NCBI GenBank assembly: GCA_003138355.1 | Contig: PLFX01000032.1 | Coordinates: 1 to 64,000 of the forward strand | From: Solirubrobacterales bacterium | GTDB taxonomy: Bacteria; Actinomycetota; Thermoleophilia; Solirubrobacterales; Solirubrobacteraceae | Length of the DNA stretch: 64,000 bases | Direction of reading: 5' to 3' | Part shown: one piece after another, positions 24,303-35,340 of the stretch | Position numbering within the stretch: the stretch's first letter is position 1 | Layout: every line of letters starts with the position of its first letter | Position numbers and translations under genes: made by a program | Notes under the pieces: model-generated | The model's input: the letters and a program-made list of their open reading frames with translations, nothing else | Database searches by the model: none | Told to the model about the DNA's origin: nothing

Positions 24303-24308
24303 AGCCTA
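24303..24308 (-). promoter_or_regulatory. candidate leaderless -10 element of serS
   Basis: TAGGCT on the minus strand, six bases before the conserved serS start position. The TAG is also the stop codon of the cytochrome c gene. No clear -35 is visible. Confidence 0.45.
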
Positions 24309-24719
24309 CTGGCCCGAGGGCGCCAGCGTGAGGCTCTTCGGCGCCTCGTAGCCCGCGTAGTGCGCGAGGAACTCGGCGACGGCATGCGCCTGCGCACCGA
24401 CGACGATGTTCTCGGGCATGATCTGGCCGGAGAAGCCGCCGTTCTCGAGCGCGTAGAGGACGTTCCCCACGGTCTCCTTGCGGTAGTCGAAGTTCGGCGC
24501 GTTCGTGCGCAAGCGGCCCTGAATCGAGGTTGCCGAGCCGTTCGCGCCGGCGAGCGACATCGTGTGGCAACCCGAGCAGTGATCAAGAAAGATCACGGCG
24601 CCCGCGTGGTAGGGGCTTGTCTTTGCGATGCCAATCCCCTGCGAGCCGCAGGCGCTGATCGTCGCCGCCGCCGCGCAGGCGACGATGGCGCTAGCAGCGA
24701 TCTTCCCGGCACGGCCCAT
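24306..24719 (-). CDS. c-type cytochrome lipoprotein
   Basis: 137 residues. Signal peptide with lipobox ISAC (Cys about 26), so membrane-anchored outside the cell. One haem site CSGCH near residue 51 and a probable axial Met in GQIMPEN, matching small class I cytochromes c (cytochrome c6/cbb3-type). Likely an electron shuttle in respiration. The ATG at 24719 gives the lipoprotein signal. TATCAT at 24735-24730 is a candidate -10. The gene overlaps the serS promoter at its stop and is divergent from a cupredoxin-like lipoprotein with only 22 bases between starts. Confidence 0.85.
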   Translation of the reverse strand: MGRAGKIAASAIVACAAAATISACGSQGIGIAKTSPYHAGAVIFLDHCSGCHTMSLAGANGSATSIQGRLRTNAPNFDYRKETVGNVLYALENGGFSGQIMPENIVVGAQAHAVAEFLAHYAGYEAPKSLTLAPSGQ

Positions 24720-24741
24720 GCGGGCGCAGATGATACGGATA

Positions 24742-25122
24742 ATGACTCCCGCGATGGCGGCGAGACTCCTGGCGGCGCTCCTCTTGGCCCTCGCGCTCGC
24801 CGGGTGCGCGCAGTCGAGCGCCACCGACCGCACCGGCCTGCTGCGCCTGCGAGTCACGGAATACACGATCACGCCCGAGTCGATCACCGTCCCCCGTGGG
24901 CTCGTACGGCTACGCGTCACGAACGCTGGGGTGCTCGTGCACGAGGTCGCGGTGGCAAACGGCGCCGGCCACCTCGTCGGGCAGACGGGCGCGATATTCC
25001 CCGGCCACGCCGCCACGACCGCACCGTTCGCACTCACGCCGGGGAGCTACCGCGTCTACGACCCAGGCGCGAACTACGCCGACCTCGGGGCTTACGGATC
25101 GCTTCGCGTGACAGGCAGGTGA
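24742..25122 (+). CDS. cupredoxin-like lipoprotein lacking most copper ligands
   Basis: 126 residues. Lipobox LAGC at about 17-20, so anchored on the outer face of the membrane. The rest is a cupredoxin beta sandwich: YTITPESITVPRGLVRLRVTNAG, HEVAVANG holding the first copper His, and a C-terminal segment YDPGANYADLGAYGSLRV. The last segment lines up with the usual YCPVPGHAALGMKGTLTV, but the Cys, His and Met copper ligands are Asp, Tyr and Ala. It is probably a copper-free structural or binding protein. An ATG at 24730 is an alternative start. It is divergent from the cytochrome c gene; FkbM follows after two bases. Confidence 0.75.
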   Translation: MTPAMAARLLAALLLALALAGCAQSSATDRTGLLRLRVTEYTITPESITVPRGLVRLRVTNAGVLVHEVAVANGAGHLVGQTGAIFPGHAATTAPFALTPGSYRVYDPGANYADLGAYGSLRVTGR

Positions 25123-25124
25123 CG

Positions 25125-25925
25125 ATGGTCTCAAGGCTGTGGCGGGCGGGACGACGTCGCGCGCAACGCCTGATCCACGGACCCAACCGGACCGACATCC
25201 CGCGCGAGCTGTTGCGCGAAGGCGTGTTCTTCCTCGCCGGGCGCTTTCGCCACACGCTCACGGTGCGCTGGCCCGCCGGAACGTTCGTCGTCTCGACCCG
25301 TGACTACGACGTCTCGCGGCGCACCTACGTGTCGGGCCCCTACGGGCTCGAACGGCTGCTGCGCGTCGGTGGACTCATCGAACTACGCGGGCGCGAGGTG
25401 CTGGAGGTCGGCGCGAACATCGGCACGACAACGGTTCCGTTTGTGACCGTGCTGAACGCCGCGCGGGTTCACGCGTGCGAGCCGATCAGGCGAAACCTCG
25501 CGCTCCTCGAGCGCAATGTCGAGCGCAACGGCCTGCGCGATCGCGTCACGATCCACGACGTCGCCGTCTCCGATCGCCCGGGGACGCTCAGCTTTTCACT
25601 GGCCGACCGCTACTGGGGCTCCAGCCGCGTCGCGGCCGAGGGCCAACCCGCCAGGGCCACGACGATCGACGCGCTGCTCGCCACGGGACTCTCGCCAGCG
25701 CTCGTCTGGATCGACGTCGAAGGACACGAAGCCGCGGTCCTCGCCGGCGCAAGAACGCTCGGCTCCGTCCCGATCGTGATCGAGCACGACCCGAGCCAAC
25801 ACGCCGACCTGGCAGCGCTGCACGAGGAGATCTCGCGCCGCGCGGGTCGCCTGATCGACCTGAGCAGCGGCGAGCCGGTCTCCCTCGAGGGCCTCGGCAC
25901 AACCGACCTGCTCATCCTCCCCTAG
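25125..25925 (+). CDS. FkbM-family methyltransferase
   Basis: 266 residues with the FkbM-type SAM-binding fold: VLEVGANIGTTTVPF (motif I), ARVHACEPIRRNLALLERN, VAVSDRPGTLSF, and LVWIDVEGHEAAVLAGA, which is highly typical of FkbM proteins. These O-methylate sugars or secondary metabolites. The ATG at 25125 follows the cupredoxin-like gene by two bases, so they are co-transcribed. Substrate unknown. Confidence 0.88.
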   Translation: MVSRLWRAGRRRAQRLIHGPNRTDIPRELLREGVFFLAGRFRHTLTVRWPAGTFVVSTRDYDVSRRTYVSGPYGLERLLRVGGLIELRGREVLEVGANIGTTTVPFVTVLNAARVHACEPIRRNLALLERNVERNGLRDRVTIHDVAVSDRPGTLSFSLADRYWGSSRVAAEGQPARATTIDALLATGLSPALVWIDVEGHEAAVLAGARTLGSVPIVIEHDPSQHADLAALHEEISRRAGRLIDLSSGEPVSLEGLGTTDLLILP

Positions 25926-26004
25926 CTGTCCGCCTCGACGCGTACCCCGCGCCTCATCAAGCGCGCATTCAGCCTTTCGCAGCCCTGCGGCGCGCGCTCG
26001 CAGC

Positions 26005-26460
26005 TCAATAGGTACCCCAAGCCCGCAGGGCGAGAAAGCAGACAACGAGCGCGGCCAGCGCGACGACGAGCATCTCGCGGCGGAGGATCGCCGTGACGAT
26101 CTGCTGCTGCTCGGTCGGCGGCAGCGCCCCAACGGCCTGCGCGTCAGGCAGATCGCGCTGGGTCAGCACATGGTCGGCGGCGAGGATGCGGAACTGCTCG
26201 GCGATGAAGCCGATCGCAATCGGCAGCAGCGCGTAAAGGTAGAAAAGGTCGCTGGAGGCCTTCTCGTTCGCGACGTAGAGGACGCCTGCGAGCACGGCGT
26301 AGGCGATCGCCAGCGCCTGCCCCGAGCGTGCGAGCAGCCAAAAACCGCGACTCGGCTCTGAGCGCGCGCAGCGCAGCAGGCCATAGAGGCCCGCGAAGCC
26401 GTTCAGAGCTGCGAGCGCCAGGGCAGCATCCAACGCGATGGTCCGGTGCGTCATGCGCAC
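26005..26460 (-). CDS. four-helix integral membrane protein, function unknown
   Basis: 151 residues with four predicted membrane helices (about 7-28, 40-65, 70-90 and 128-147) and a cytoplasmic Gln/Ala-rich loop. I do not recognise the family. It lies immediately upstream of and divergent from nuoA, separated by 68 bases that include the nuo promoter. A second ATG two codons in (26454) is an alternative start. Confidence 0.65.
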   Translation of the reverse strand: MRMTHRTIALDAALALAALNGFAGLYGLLRCARSEPSRGFWLLARSGQALAIAYAVLAGVLYVANEKASSDLFYLYALLPIAIGFIAEQFRILAADHVLTQRDLPDAQAVGALPPTEQQQIVTAILRREMLVVALAALVVCFLALRAWGTY

Positions 26461-26519
26461 GCTCGGATCGTCCGGTTTGCCACTAAGTAACAGTTCGGCA
26501 CAAGGTCGAGTGCTAGTGA

Positions 26520-26525
26520 TATAAC
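26520..26525 (+). promoter_or_regulatory. candidate -10 of the nuo operon
   Basis: TATAAC six bases upstream of the GTG start of nuoA at 26532, the layout of a leaderless transcript. A weak TTCGGC at 26494-26499 could be a -35 element with a long spacer. Confidence 0.5.
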
Positions 26526-26531
26526 GGCTTG

Positions 26532-26888
26532 GTGCTGCGTAGTTACCTGCCAGCGATCGTGTTTCTGGCGCTCGGGGGGATCGTCGGTGGGACCTTCGCC
26601 TACCTCAACACGGTGATCGGTCCGCGCCGACGGATCGCGTCCAAGACGCAACCTTACGAGTGCGGGCTTCCGTCCGAGGTGAAGTACGGGTTCCGCTTCG
26701 GAATCAGCTTCTACCTGATCGCGATGCTGTTCATCCTGTTCGACATCGAGACGATCTTCCTGTATCCGATCGCGGCGGAGCTGCGCGCGTTCGGAGCGTT
26801 TGCGCTGTACGAGGCGATCACCTTCGTGGTCCTGCTCTTCGTCGCGTTCGTCTACGTCTGGCGGCGGGGAGCACTCGATTGGCGGTAG
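26532..26888 (+). CDS. nuoA: NADH-quinone oxidoreductase subunit A
   Basis: 118-residue membrane subunit of complex I with three helices. The conserved [12 protein letters not shown] loop (Cys near the quinone site) and the [13 protein letters not shown] helix are both present. First gene of the 14-gene nuo operon. GTG at 26532 is preferred over the adjacent TTG at 26529 because TATAAC lies six bases upstream. It overlaps the start of nuoB. Confidence 0.95.
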   Translation: MLRSYLPAIVFLALGGIVGGTFAYLNTVIGPRRRIASKTQPYECGLPSEVKYGFRFGISFYLIAMLFILFDIETIFLYPIAAELRAFGAFALYEAITFVVLLFVAFVYVWRRGALDWR

Positions 26889-27520
26889 CGCGCGAACCGC
26901 TTGGTTCGCCTGACAGCTTCCGCGCACGGCAGCTGCTTGCCCGCGACCTGCTGCGCGGGGACCTCGCGGGCCTCGAGCTGGAGCGCGCCGTCGAGCAGTC
27001 GGTGCTCACAACGACGCTCGAGAAGGCGGTCGACTGGGCGCGGTCGAACTCGCTGTTCCCGGCGACCTTCGGTCTCGCCTGCTGCGCGATCGAGATGATG
27101 TCGATCGTCGCGGCACGAGTCGACGTGGCGCGCTTCGGCTTCGAAGCGTTCCGGGCCTCGCCGCGGCAGGCCGACCTGCTGATCCTCTCGGGCCGCGTCT
27201 CGATCAAGATGGCGCCCGTCGTGCGGCGGATCTACGACCAGATGCTCGAGCCGAAGTGGGCGATCGCGATGGGCGCCTGTTCATCTTCGATGGGCGTCTT
27301 CAACAACTACGCGATCGTGCCGGCGGACAAGTTCATGCCGGTCGATGTCCACGTGCCGGGCTGCCCGCCGCGCCCCGAGGCGCTGATGCACGGCATCCTC
27401 AAGCTCCGCAAGATGATCCAGGACGACCCTGACCTCGGCTGGCGTGAGCGCTACGGGGCCGTCGGGACCGAGGAAGTCCCGAGCGGCGTGGACCCGTCGC
27501 CGGAGCCCGCCGGTGCCTGA
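26879..27520 (+). CDS. nuoB: NADH-quinone oxidoreductase subunit B
   Basis: 213 residues. Holds [4Fe-4S] cluster N2, the direct electron donor to quinone, with ligands in GLACCAIEM (two adjacent Cys), GACSSSMG and [13 protein letters not shown] at 26879 overlapping nuoA by ten bases gives the normal N-terminus; no ATG or GTG lies nearby in frame. The C-terminal tail after WRERYG is extended and Pro-rich. Confidence 0.95.
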   Translation: MAVAREPLGSPDSFRARQLLARDLLRGDLAGLELERAVEQSVLTTTLEKAVDWARSNSLFPATFGLACCAIEMMSIVAARVDVARFGFEAFRASPRQADLLILSGRVSIKMAPVVRRIYDQMLEPKWAIAMGACSSSMGVFNNYAIVPADKFMPVDVHVPGCPPRPEALMHGILKLRKMIQDDPDLGWRERYGAVGTEEVPSGVDPSPEPAGA

Positions 27521-28025
27521 CCAGGTCGGACTCGAGCTGATCGCGACGGAGCTGGGCGTGGTCGTCCCCGGCAGCGTGCGCGAGACCGCCTTCTTCCGTG
27601 GACAAGCGAGCGTGTGGGTCGAGCCGGCTCACGTGCGTGCCGTTCTCGGTGCGCTGCGCGAGCGCCACGGCTACCGGATGCTGATGAGCGTCCACGGTGT
27701 CGACTACTACCCCGAGGAGCCGCGCCTCGGTGTCCACTACGAGCTGCTCGACATGGCGCGCGTGGACCGCATCGCGGTGAAGTTGCGCGTGCCGGTGGAT
27801 CAACCGCAGGTCGAGTCGGTCACTCCCGACTGGCCGACCGCGAACCACCAGGAGCGCGAGATCTACGACATGTTCGGCGTCGTCTTCGACGGCCACCCCG
27901 ATCTGCGTCGGATCCTGATGCCGGAGGACTACGAGGGCCACCCGCAGCGCCGCGACTTTCCGCTCGGCGGCGAGCCCGTGCTGTTCACCCACAACGATCC
28001 GAGCTCGCCGGGGTGGACACGATGA
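27513..28025 (+). CDS. nuoC: NADH-quinone oxidoreductase subunit C
   Basis: 170 residues with the 30-kDa subunit signature [23 protein letters not shown] (key part EREIYDMFG) followed by [17 protein letters not shown]. It contacts NuoD and NuoB in the peripheral arm. GTG at 27513 overlaps the nuoB stop by eight bases; its TGA overlaps the nuoD ATG. Confidence 0.95.
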   Translation: MPDQVGLELIATELGVVVPGSVRETAFFRGQASVWVEPAHVRAVLGALRERHGYRMLMSVHGVDYYPEEPRLGVHYELLDMARVDRIAVKLRVPVDQPQVESVTPDWPTANHQEREIYDMFGVVFDGHPDLRRILMPEDYEGHPQRRDFPLGGEPVLFTHNDPSSPGWTR

Positions 28026-29272
28026 GCACCAAGAGCGACTACCGCCGGATGGAAGGCTCGATCACGCTCGCGCCGCTCTCTGAGCAGATCGGCAGCCAGC
28101 GCCTGTCGAGCGAGCTGCTGACGCTCAACTTCGGCCCGCATCATCCTGCAACGCACGGCGTGCTGCGACTGCTCGTCACGCTCGACGGCGAGATCGTCCA
28201 GGACGTCAAGCCGATCATCGGCTACGTCCACACCGGGATCGAGAAGACGGCGGAGGACAAGGCCTACTGGAAGGTGATCCCTGTCGTCGAGCGGATGGAC
28301 TACCTCGCCTACTACTTCAACGCGCTCGCGTTCTGCGGCGCCGTCGAGACGTTGCTCGAGTGCGAGGTACCGAAGCGCGCCCAGTATCTGCGCGTGATCC
28401 ACCTCGAGCTCAATCGCATCATGTCCCACCTCGTCTGGCTGGGCACGAGCGCCCTTGACCTCGGCGCGATGTCGATGTTCTGGTACTGCTTCCGCGAGCG
28501 CGAGCAGATCCTCGATCTGTTCGAGATGTCGTCCGGCCAGCGCATGCACACGCGCTATTTCCAGGTCGGCGGCGTGATCGAGGACATCCCCATCGGCTTC
28601 GCCGAGAAAGTCCGTGAGTTCACGAGGATCATGCCGGGGCGCGTCGATCAGTACAACGACTTGCTGCGGCGAAACGAGATCCTGCTGCAGCGCCTGCGCG
28701 GGACCTGCCCGCTCGATGAGCGGACGCTCCTGGAGCTCGGCGTCACCGGCCCGCTGCTGCGGGCCGCGGGCAACCCTTGGGACCTGCGTAAGGCTGCGCC
28801 CTATTCCTCGTACGAGGACTTCGACTTCAAGATCCCGGTCGGAACGGTCGGCGACAACTACGACCGCTTCGCGGTGCGGATCGCGGAGATGAAGGAGTCG
28901 GTGAAGATCATCGACCAGGCGCTCGACGGGCTGCCCGAGGGGCCCTACATCACCGAAGACCGGAAGATCGCGCTGCCGCCGCGCCACGAGCTCGCGACCT
29001 CGATGGAGGCGCTGATCCACCACTTCAAGCTCGTCACCGAGGGCTTTCGCGTGCCGCCGGGCGAGGTCTACTACGCGATCGAGTCCCCGCGGGGCGAGCT
29101 CGGCTGCTTCGTGCGCTCGGATGGCTCGGCTAAGCCCGCGCGCGTACACATGCGCGACCCGAGCTTCGTCAACCTCCAGGCGACAGCGCCGATGACCCGC
29201 GGCGCCTACATCGCCGACCTGATCGCAACACTCGCGATGCTCGATCCGATCCTTGGCGGCGTCGACCGATGA
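28022..29272 (+). CDS. nuoD: NADH-quinone oxidoreductase subunit D
   Basis: 416 residues, the 49-kDa subunit that forms the quinone pocket with NuoB. FGPHHPATHG carries the conserved His pair, followed by GYVHTGIEK and GVTGPLLRAAG; the C-terminal end PSFVNLQA is typical. ATGA overlap with nuoC and with nuoE. Confidence 0.96.
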   Translation: MSTKSDYRRMEGSITLAPLSEQIGSQRLSSELLTLNFGPHHPATHGVLRLLVTLDGEIVQDVKPIIGYVHTGIEKTAEDKAYWKVIPVVERMDYLAYYFNALAFCGAVETLLECEVPKRAQYLRVIHLELNRIMSHLVWLGTSALDLGAMSMFWYCFREREQILDLFEMSSGQRMHTRYFQVGGVIEDIPIGFAEKVREFTRIMPGRVDQYNDLLRRNEILLQRLRGTCPLDERTLLELGVTGPLLRAAGNPWDLRKAAPYSSYEDFDFKIPVGTVGDNYDRFAVRIAEMKESVKIIDQALDGLPEGPYITEDRKIALPPRHELATSMEALIHHFKLVTEGFRVPPGEVYYAIESPRGELGCFVRSDGSAKPARVHMRDPSFVNLQATAPMTRGAYIADLIATLAMLDPILGGVDR

Positions 29273-29939
29273 GCGGCCCGGGCCCCGGCTTCGAGTACAT
29301 CCAGGAGCTGCAAGGGCGCGCAATCCCCCGCGCCAGCGACGGCTCGCGCACGCCCGGCTGGGATCAGCCCGCGGATCTGACGAAGGACCCGGCAGAGATC
29401 CCCGATCCCGCGGTGATCCATGTCGCGCCCGCCCTGCGCGACGAGATCGAGGCGGCGATGGCGCGCTACCCGGACCGCCGCTCGGCGGCACTCCCCGCGC
29501 TCAAGGCGGCGCAGCGCTTCCACGGCTGGTGCTCGCCGCAGGCGATCCTCGAGGCCGCCTGCGTGATGCGCGTCACGCCCGGCTACCTGACCGCTGTCGC
29601 AACCTTCTACGACATGTTCGAGCTCGAGCCTAAGGGCAGGCACAGCGTCTACGTGTGCACGAACATCAGCTGCTCGCTGCGCGGCGCCGACGCGCTCTAC
29701 GAAGAGATCGCGGCCGCCGCCGGCGAGGACGGGGAGATCAACGTGCGCCACTTCGAATGCCTCGGCGCCTGCGACATCGCGCCGATGGTCTCGGTCGACA
29801 ACGTGTACTACGGCCCGCTCGGCAAGGGCGACGCGAAACGTCTCGTCGAGGACCTGCGCGCCGGGCGCGAGCCGCTGCCGGAGCTGCGCCTCGCGCTGCG
29901 CCGGACCGCCGCCTCCGAGCTGCCCGCGGAGCATGAGCA

Positions 29940-29943
<4 letters not shown>
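29269..29943 (+). CDS. nuoE: NADH-quinone oxidoreductase subunit E
   Basis: 224 residues, a thioredoxin-like [2Fe-2S] subunit (cluster N1a) with ligands in CTNISC and CLGACDIAP. The N-terminal helical part contains AVATFYDMFEL. It is longer than the common 165 residues, because of an N-terminal extension of about 50 residues and a C-terminal tail. The stop overlaps the nuoF GTG. Confidence 0.95.
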
Positions 29944-31204
<1,261 letters not shown>

Positions 31205-31205
<1 letters not shown>

Positions 31206-33760
31206 TGCCGCGCCCGCAGCCGAGCGAGATCACCTTCTCGATCGACGGTCGCGAGGTGAAGGCGCCTGAGGACATGATGCTCGCCGACGCGGCGAAGCTT
31301 GGCGACATCGAGATCCCCGTCTTCTGCTACGAGCCGAAGCTCGGGCCTCCGGTCGGGGCGTGCCGCATGTGCCTCGTCGAGATCGAGGGCATGCCGAAGC
31401 TCCAGACAGCCTGCTCGACCGCGGTCAAGGACGGGATGGTCGTCCACACGCGCTCGGAGCGCGCGCGCGTCGCGCAGGAGGCGGTCGTCGAGTTCCTGCT
31501 GATCAACCATCCGCTCGACTGCCCGGTCTGCGACAAGGGCGGCGAGTGCCCGCTTCAGGACATCACGTTTGGCTGGGGCGGGGGCAAGTCCCGCTTCATC
31601 GAGCCGAAGCGTCATTTCCGCAAGCCGCTCGAGCTCTCGCCGCTGATCGCGATCGACCGCGAGCGCTGCATCCTCTGCTACCGCTGCGTGCGCTACTCGC
31701 AGGAGATCCCCGAGGACTACCAGCTCGTGCTGCTCGAGCGCGGCGCCGAGAGCTTCGTCGGCACCTTCGATGGTCATCCCTACGTCGCGCCCTTCTCGGG
31801 CAACATCGTCGAGCTCTGCCCGGTCGGCGCACTTACCTCGCGGCCGTATCGCTTCCGGGCGCGTCCGTGGGAGATCGAGGACGCTGGGTCGATCTGCACG
31901 CTGTGCCCGGCTCAGTGCAATACCCGGCTGACGGTCCGCGACGAGCGCGTGCTGCGCGTGCTCGACCGCAACCACCCCGAGGTCGACGATGGCTGGCTGT
32001 GCGACAAGGGGCGCTTCGCCTACCAGGCGATGCACGTCGATGAGCGCATCACCTCGCCGATGATTCGCGACGGCGGCGTCCTACGCGAAGTCGGCTGGGA
32101 CCGTGCGCTCGCCGAGGCCGTGGGGGCGCTGCGCCGTGGCGGATCCGCCACAGCGGCGCTTGCCGGCGGCGGTGCGACGAACGAGGAGGGCCTGCTGCTC
32201 GGCCGGCTGCTGCGCGAGGTCCTCGGCTCGTCGCATCTTGACTCGCGCGATGGCGAGGCCGTGAGCCTCCCGCACTGGCGCGCACTGGCAAACCCCAAGC
32301 TGGCCGCGCGCGTCTCAGACCTCGAGTTCGCCCATGCCGTGCTCGTGCTCGACTGCGAGCCGCTTGACGACATGCCGATCCTCGACCTGCGATTGCGCAA
32401 GGGCGCGCGGCGCAACGGCGTCAAATTGCTCATCGCCACGGAGCGAGCGTCTGCTCTCGACTCGCGCGCGGACGCCGCGATTCGCTTCGCCCCGGGCCGC
32501 GGCGCCGAGCTCGCGTGGGCGCTCGCCGCAGCACTGCGTGGCGAGCCGGTCGATGCCGCGGCGCAGGCGGCCGGCATTGCAACGGATGACCTGCACGCGC
32601 TCGCCGACGCACTGCGGGACGCGGGCCGGGAGATCGTGATCCTCTACGGCGAGCGCGTGCTCGATGGGGATCCCGGCGCGCTGCTGGCGCTCGCCGACGC
32701 GCTCGGGCTGGCCGAACAGGACGGAGGCGGCCTGCTCGGGGTGCCGGCGGTGGCCAACGGCCGCGGACTGCGCGAGGCTGGGGTCACGCCGAACGCCGGG
32801 CCCGGACTCGGTCTGCCGGCGCTGGCGGGCGGTCACGGCGCACGCGAGATCGCACGGCGCCTCGCCAGTGGCGAGCTGACGGCTCTCTACCTGCTCCAGG
32901 TCGACCCGGTGCTCCACTATTCGGACGCCGAGCTGTGGGAGCGCGCCCTCGCACGGGCAACCACCGTCGTCGCGCACGCCTCGTTCCTCACGCCCGGCCT
33001 GCGCGAGCACGCGACGGTCATCTTCCCGGCCGAGACGAGCCCCGAGAAGGAAGGCACGATCACGCACCCGGACGGGCGCGTGCAGCGGCTGCGCGTGGCC
33101 GCCGCCCACGCAGGTGATGTGCGCGCCGAGTGGCGCGTTCTTGCCGAGATCATCGAACGACTTGGCGGCGCCCCGACGCCGCCCACGGCCCGCGCCCTCA
33201 GCGAAGCGCTGTTCGAGGATGTCCCCTTCTACGGTGGCCTCACGCTCGATGGCCTCGCCGGCCGCGGCCTGCGCTGGCCCGAGCTGCAGGTATCGAACAC
33301 GCTGAGCGATGCTTACGAGGAGGCGGAGCCGAAGCTGCGTAAGCCACTGCGCGCAGCCAAGGGCAAGCTCCTGGTCGGCACCTACCGCTCGATCTGGGCG
33401 GCGCCCGAGGTGGCGGCCTCGCCGGCGCTCGCGTTCCTCACGCCGCGCCAGCGCGTCGAGCTCGCCGCCGCCGACGCCGAGGCGCTTGAACTGCGCCATG
33501 ACGAGGCGGTCGTCATCTCGGACGGTGAGCGCGAGGTTCGCGCGCGGGTCGTGCTGCGCGCGGCCGCACCGGCGGGCACAGCGTTCCTCGAGCGCGAGCT
33601 CGAGGAGGATGGCGCCAACGTCCTCCGCGGACCGCATGTGACGATCCGCACGGTGGCCAGCGTGGAGGCGGAAGCGGCAGCCCTGATCGCCGCGGAAGAG
33701 GCCCGCGCTGCGGCGGAGACCGAGACGCTCGCGCAAGCGGAAGCGGAACAGGTCACATGA
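31205..33760 (+). CDS. nuoG: NADH-quinone oxidoreductase subunit G
   Basis: 851 residues. N-terminal [2Fe-2S] ferredoxin domain (CYEPKLGPPVGACRMC and following Cys), the His-containing [4Fe-4S] site in HPLDCPVCDKGGECPLQD, then two further cluster sites CILCYRCVRYSQ and CPVGAL. The CTLCPAQC...CDKGRF set for cluster N7 is also present. The C-terminal two thirds resemble a molybdopterin oxidoreductase without cofactor. The ATG at 31205 overlaps nuoF by one base. Confidence 0.95.
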
Positions 33761-34782
33761 GCTTCGCGCTCGTCGATTACTTCGAGCCCTGGTGGATCCA
33801 GATCATCAAGGGGATCGTCCTGTTCGCGATCGGCTTGCAGATCGTGCCGCTCGTGCTGCTCGCCGAGCGCAAGCTTCTGGGGCGCTTCCAGGGCCGCTAC
33901 GGGCCGAACCGCGTCGGGCCCTACGGCCTGATCCAGCCACTCGCGGACATCGTCAAGCTGCTCGGCAAGGAGCAGTCGCGGCCCGAGACCTCGGTCGGCC
34001 CGCTCTTCATCGTCGCCCCGGTGATCTCGATCATGACGGCGGTCGGGACGTTCGCGATCATCCCCTTCGGCGACGCGCCGCACATCTTCGGCACGCGGGT
34101 CGGCCTCTACGGCGTCGACGTCTCGATCGGCCCGCTGTACATCTTCGCGCTGTCGGCAATTTCCTTCTACGGGCTGATGCTGGGCGGCTGGGCGTCCGGC
34201 TCGAAGTACTCGTTCCTCGGCGCGATGCGCGCAGCGGCGCAACTCATCTCCTATGAGGTCTCGCAGGGCCTGGCGCTCGTCGGCGTCCTGATCACCGCCG
34301 GAACGCTGTCGCTCACCCAGATCGTCCACGCCCAGGAGGGCATGTGGTACATCGTGCCCCAGCTCGCCGGGTTCCTGATCTTCATGGTCGCCGCGTTCGC
34401 CGAGACGAACCGCGCGCCGTTCGATCTCGCGGAGGCTGACGCCGAGCTCGTCGGCGGCTACAACACCGAGTACGGCGGGGGGCGCTTCGCCTCGTATTAC
34501 TTCGCCGAGTACCTCAACGTGGTCGTCGTCTCCGGCGTGGCCACGACGCTCTTCCTCGGGGGCTGGCTGATCCCCGGCTGGCACGGACAGCCCGCCTGGA
34601 CCGACCCGTTCGTCGTCCTGTTCAAGATGACGCTCTTCATCAGCTTCTTCATCTGGATCCGTGCGACGCTGCCGCGCCTGCGCTACGACCAGTTGATGAG
34701 CTTCGGCTGGAAGATCCTGCTGCCCCTCGCGACGCTGAACACGCTCGCGACGGCAATCATCGTTGTGGCGGTGCACAAGTGA
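33757..34782 (+). CDS. nuoH: NADH-quinone oxidoreductase subunit H
   Basis: 341-residue membrane subunit at the junction of the peripheral and membrane arms, lining the quinone channel. Conserved [20 protein letters not shown] and [14 protein letters not shown] segments and eight or so helices. ATGA overlap with nuoG and a GTGA overlap into nuoI. Confidence 0.95.
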   Translation: MSFALVDYFEPWWIQIIKGIVLFAIGLQIVPLVLLAERKLLGRFQGRYGPNRVGPYGLIQPLADIVKLLGKEQSRPETSVGPLFIVAPVISIMTAVGTFAIIPFGDAPHIFGTRVGLYGVDVSIGPLYIFALSAISFYGLMLGGWASGSKYSFLGAMRAAAQLISYEVSQGLALVGVLITAGTLSLTQIVHAQEGMWYIVPQLAGFLIFMVAAFAETNRAPFDLAEADAELVGGYNTEYGGGRFASYYFAEYLNVVVVSGVATTLFLGGWLIPGWHGQPAWTDPFVVLFKMTLFISFFIWIRATLPRLRYDQLMSFGWKILLPLATLNTLATAIIVVAVHK

Positions 34783-35327
34783 GACTCGCCGTCGAGCGCT
34801 GGGATCCGGGCGAGGATCAGATCGAGGTGCAGCGCGCGCCCGAGCCGGGTGTCGCCGGCGGCGCGTACCGCGCCTTTGGCGAGACGCTGCGCGGCCTGAA
34901 GACGACGTTCGCGCGAGTCATCGAGGGCGTCCACACGATCCAGTACCCGGAGCAGAAGGTCGCCGTGTACCCGCGCTTCCGCGGGCGCCACAAGCTCCAC
35001 CGCTTCGAGGACAGCGACCTCGAGAAGTGCGTTGGCTGCTCGCTTTGCGCCGCGGCCTGCCCCGCCGACTGCATCCGCGTCGTCGCCGCGGAGAACACGC
35101 CGGAGCTGCGCATCTCAGCAGGCGAGCGCTACGCGGCCGTTTACGAGATCAACATGAGCCGCTGCATCTTCTGCGGCTACTGCGAGGTTGCGTGCCCGTT
35201 CGACGCGATCACGATGGGCCACGATTACGAGCTCTCGGACTACAACCGCGGCGATTTGATCTTCACCAAGGAGATGCTCCTCGCCGAGCCGCTCGACCAG
35301 ACGCCGCTGCGCGCGCAGGGCGAATGA
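34779..35327 (+). CDS. nuoI: NADH-quinone oxidoreductase subunit I
   Basis: 182 residues with two ferredoxin-type [4Fe-4S] sites (N6a, N6b): [15 protein letters not shown] and [16 protein letters not shown]. It relays electrons from NuoG toward NuoB. The [17 protein letters not shown] lead-in is typical. GTG start overlapping the nuoH stop. Confidence 0.96.
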   Translation: MRLAVERWDPGEDQIEVQRAPEPGVAGGAYRAFGETLRGLKTTFARVIEGVHTIQYPEQKVAVYPRFRGRHKLHRFEDSDLEKCVGCSLCAAACPADCIRVVAAENTPELRISAGERYAAVYEINMSRCIFCGYCEVACPFDAITMGHDYELSDYNRGDLIFTKEMLLAEPLDQTPLRAQGE

Positions 35328-35340
35328 TGGCCGACCGTAG

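Noticed and set aside
23892..25124. Long plus-strand open stretch antisense to serS and in frame with the FkbM gene
   Set aside because: serS and cytochrome c on the other strand are certain; long open antisense frames are expected in G+C-rich coding DNA. The FkbM start at 25125 is clear.
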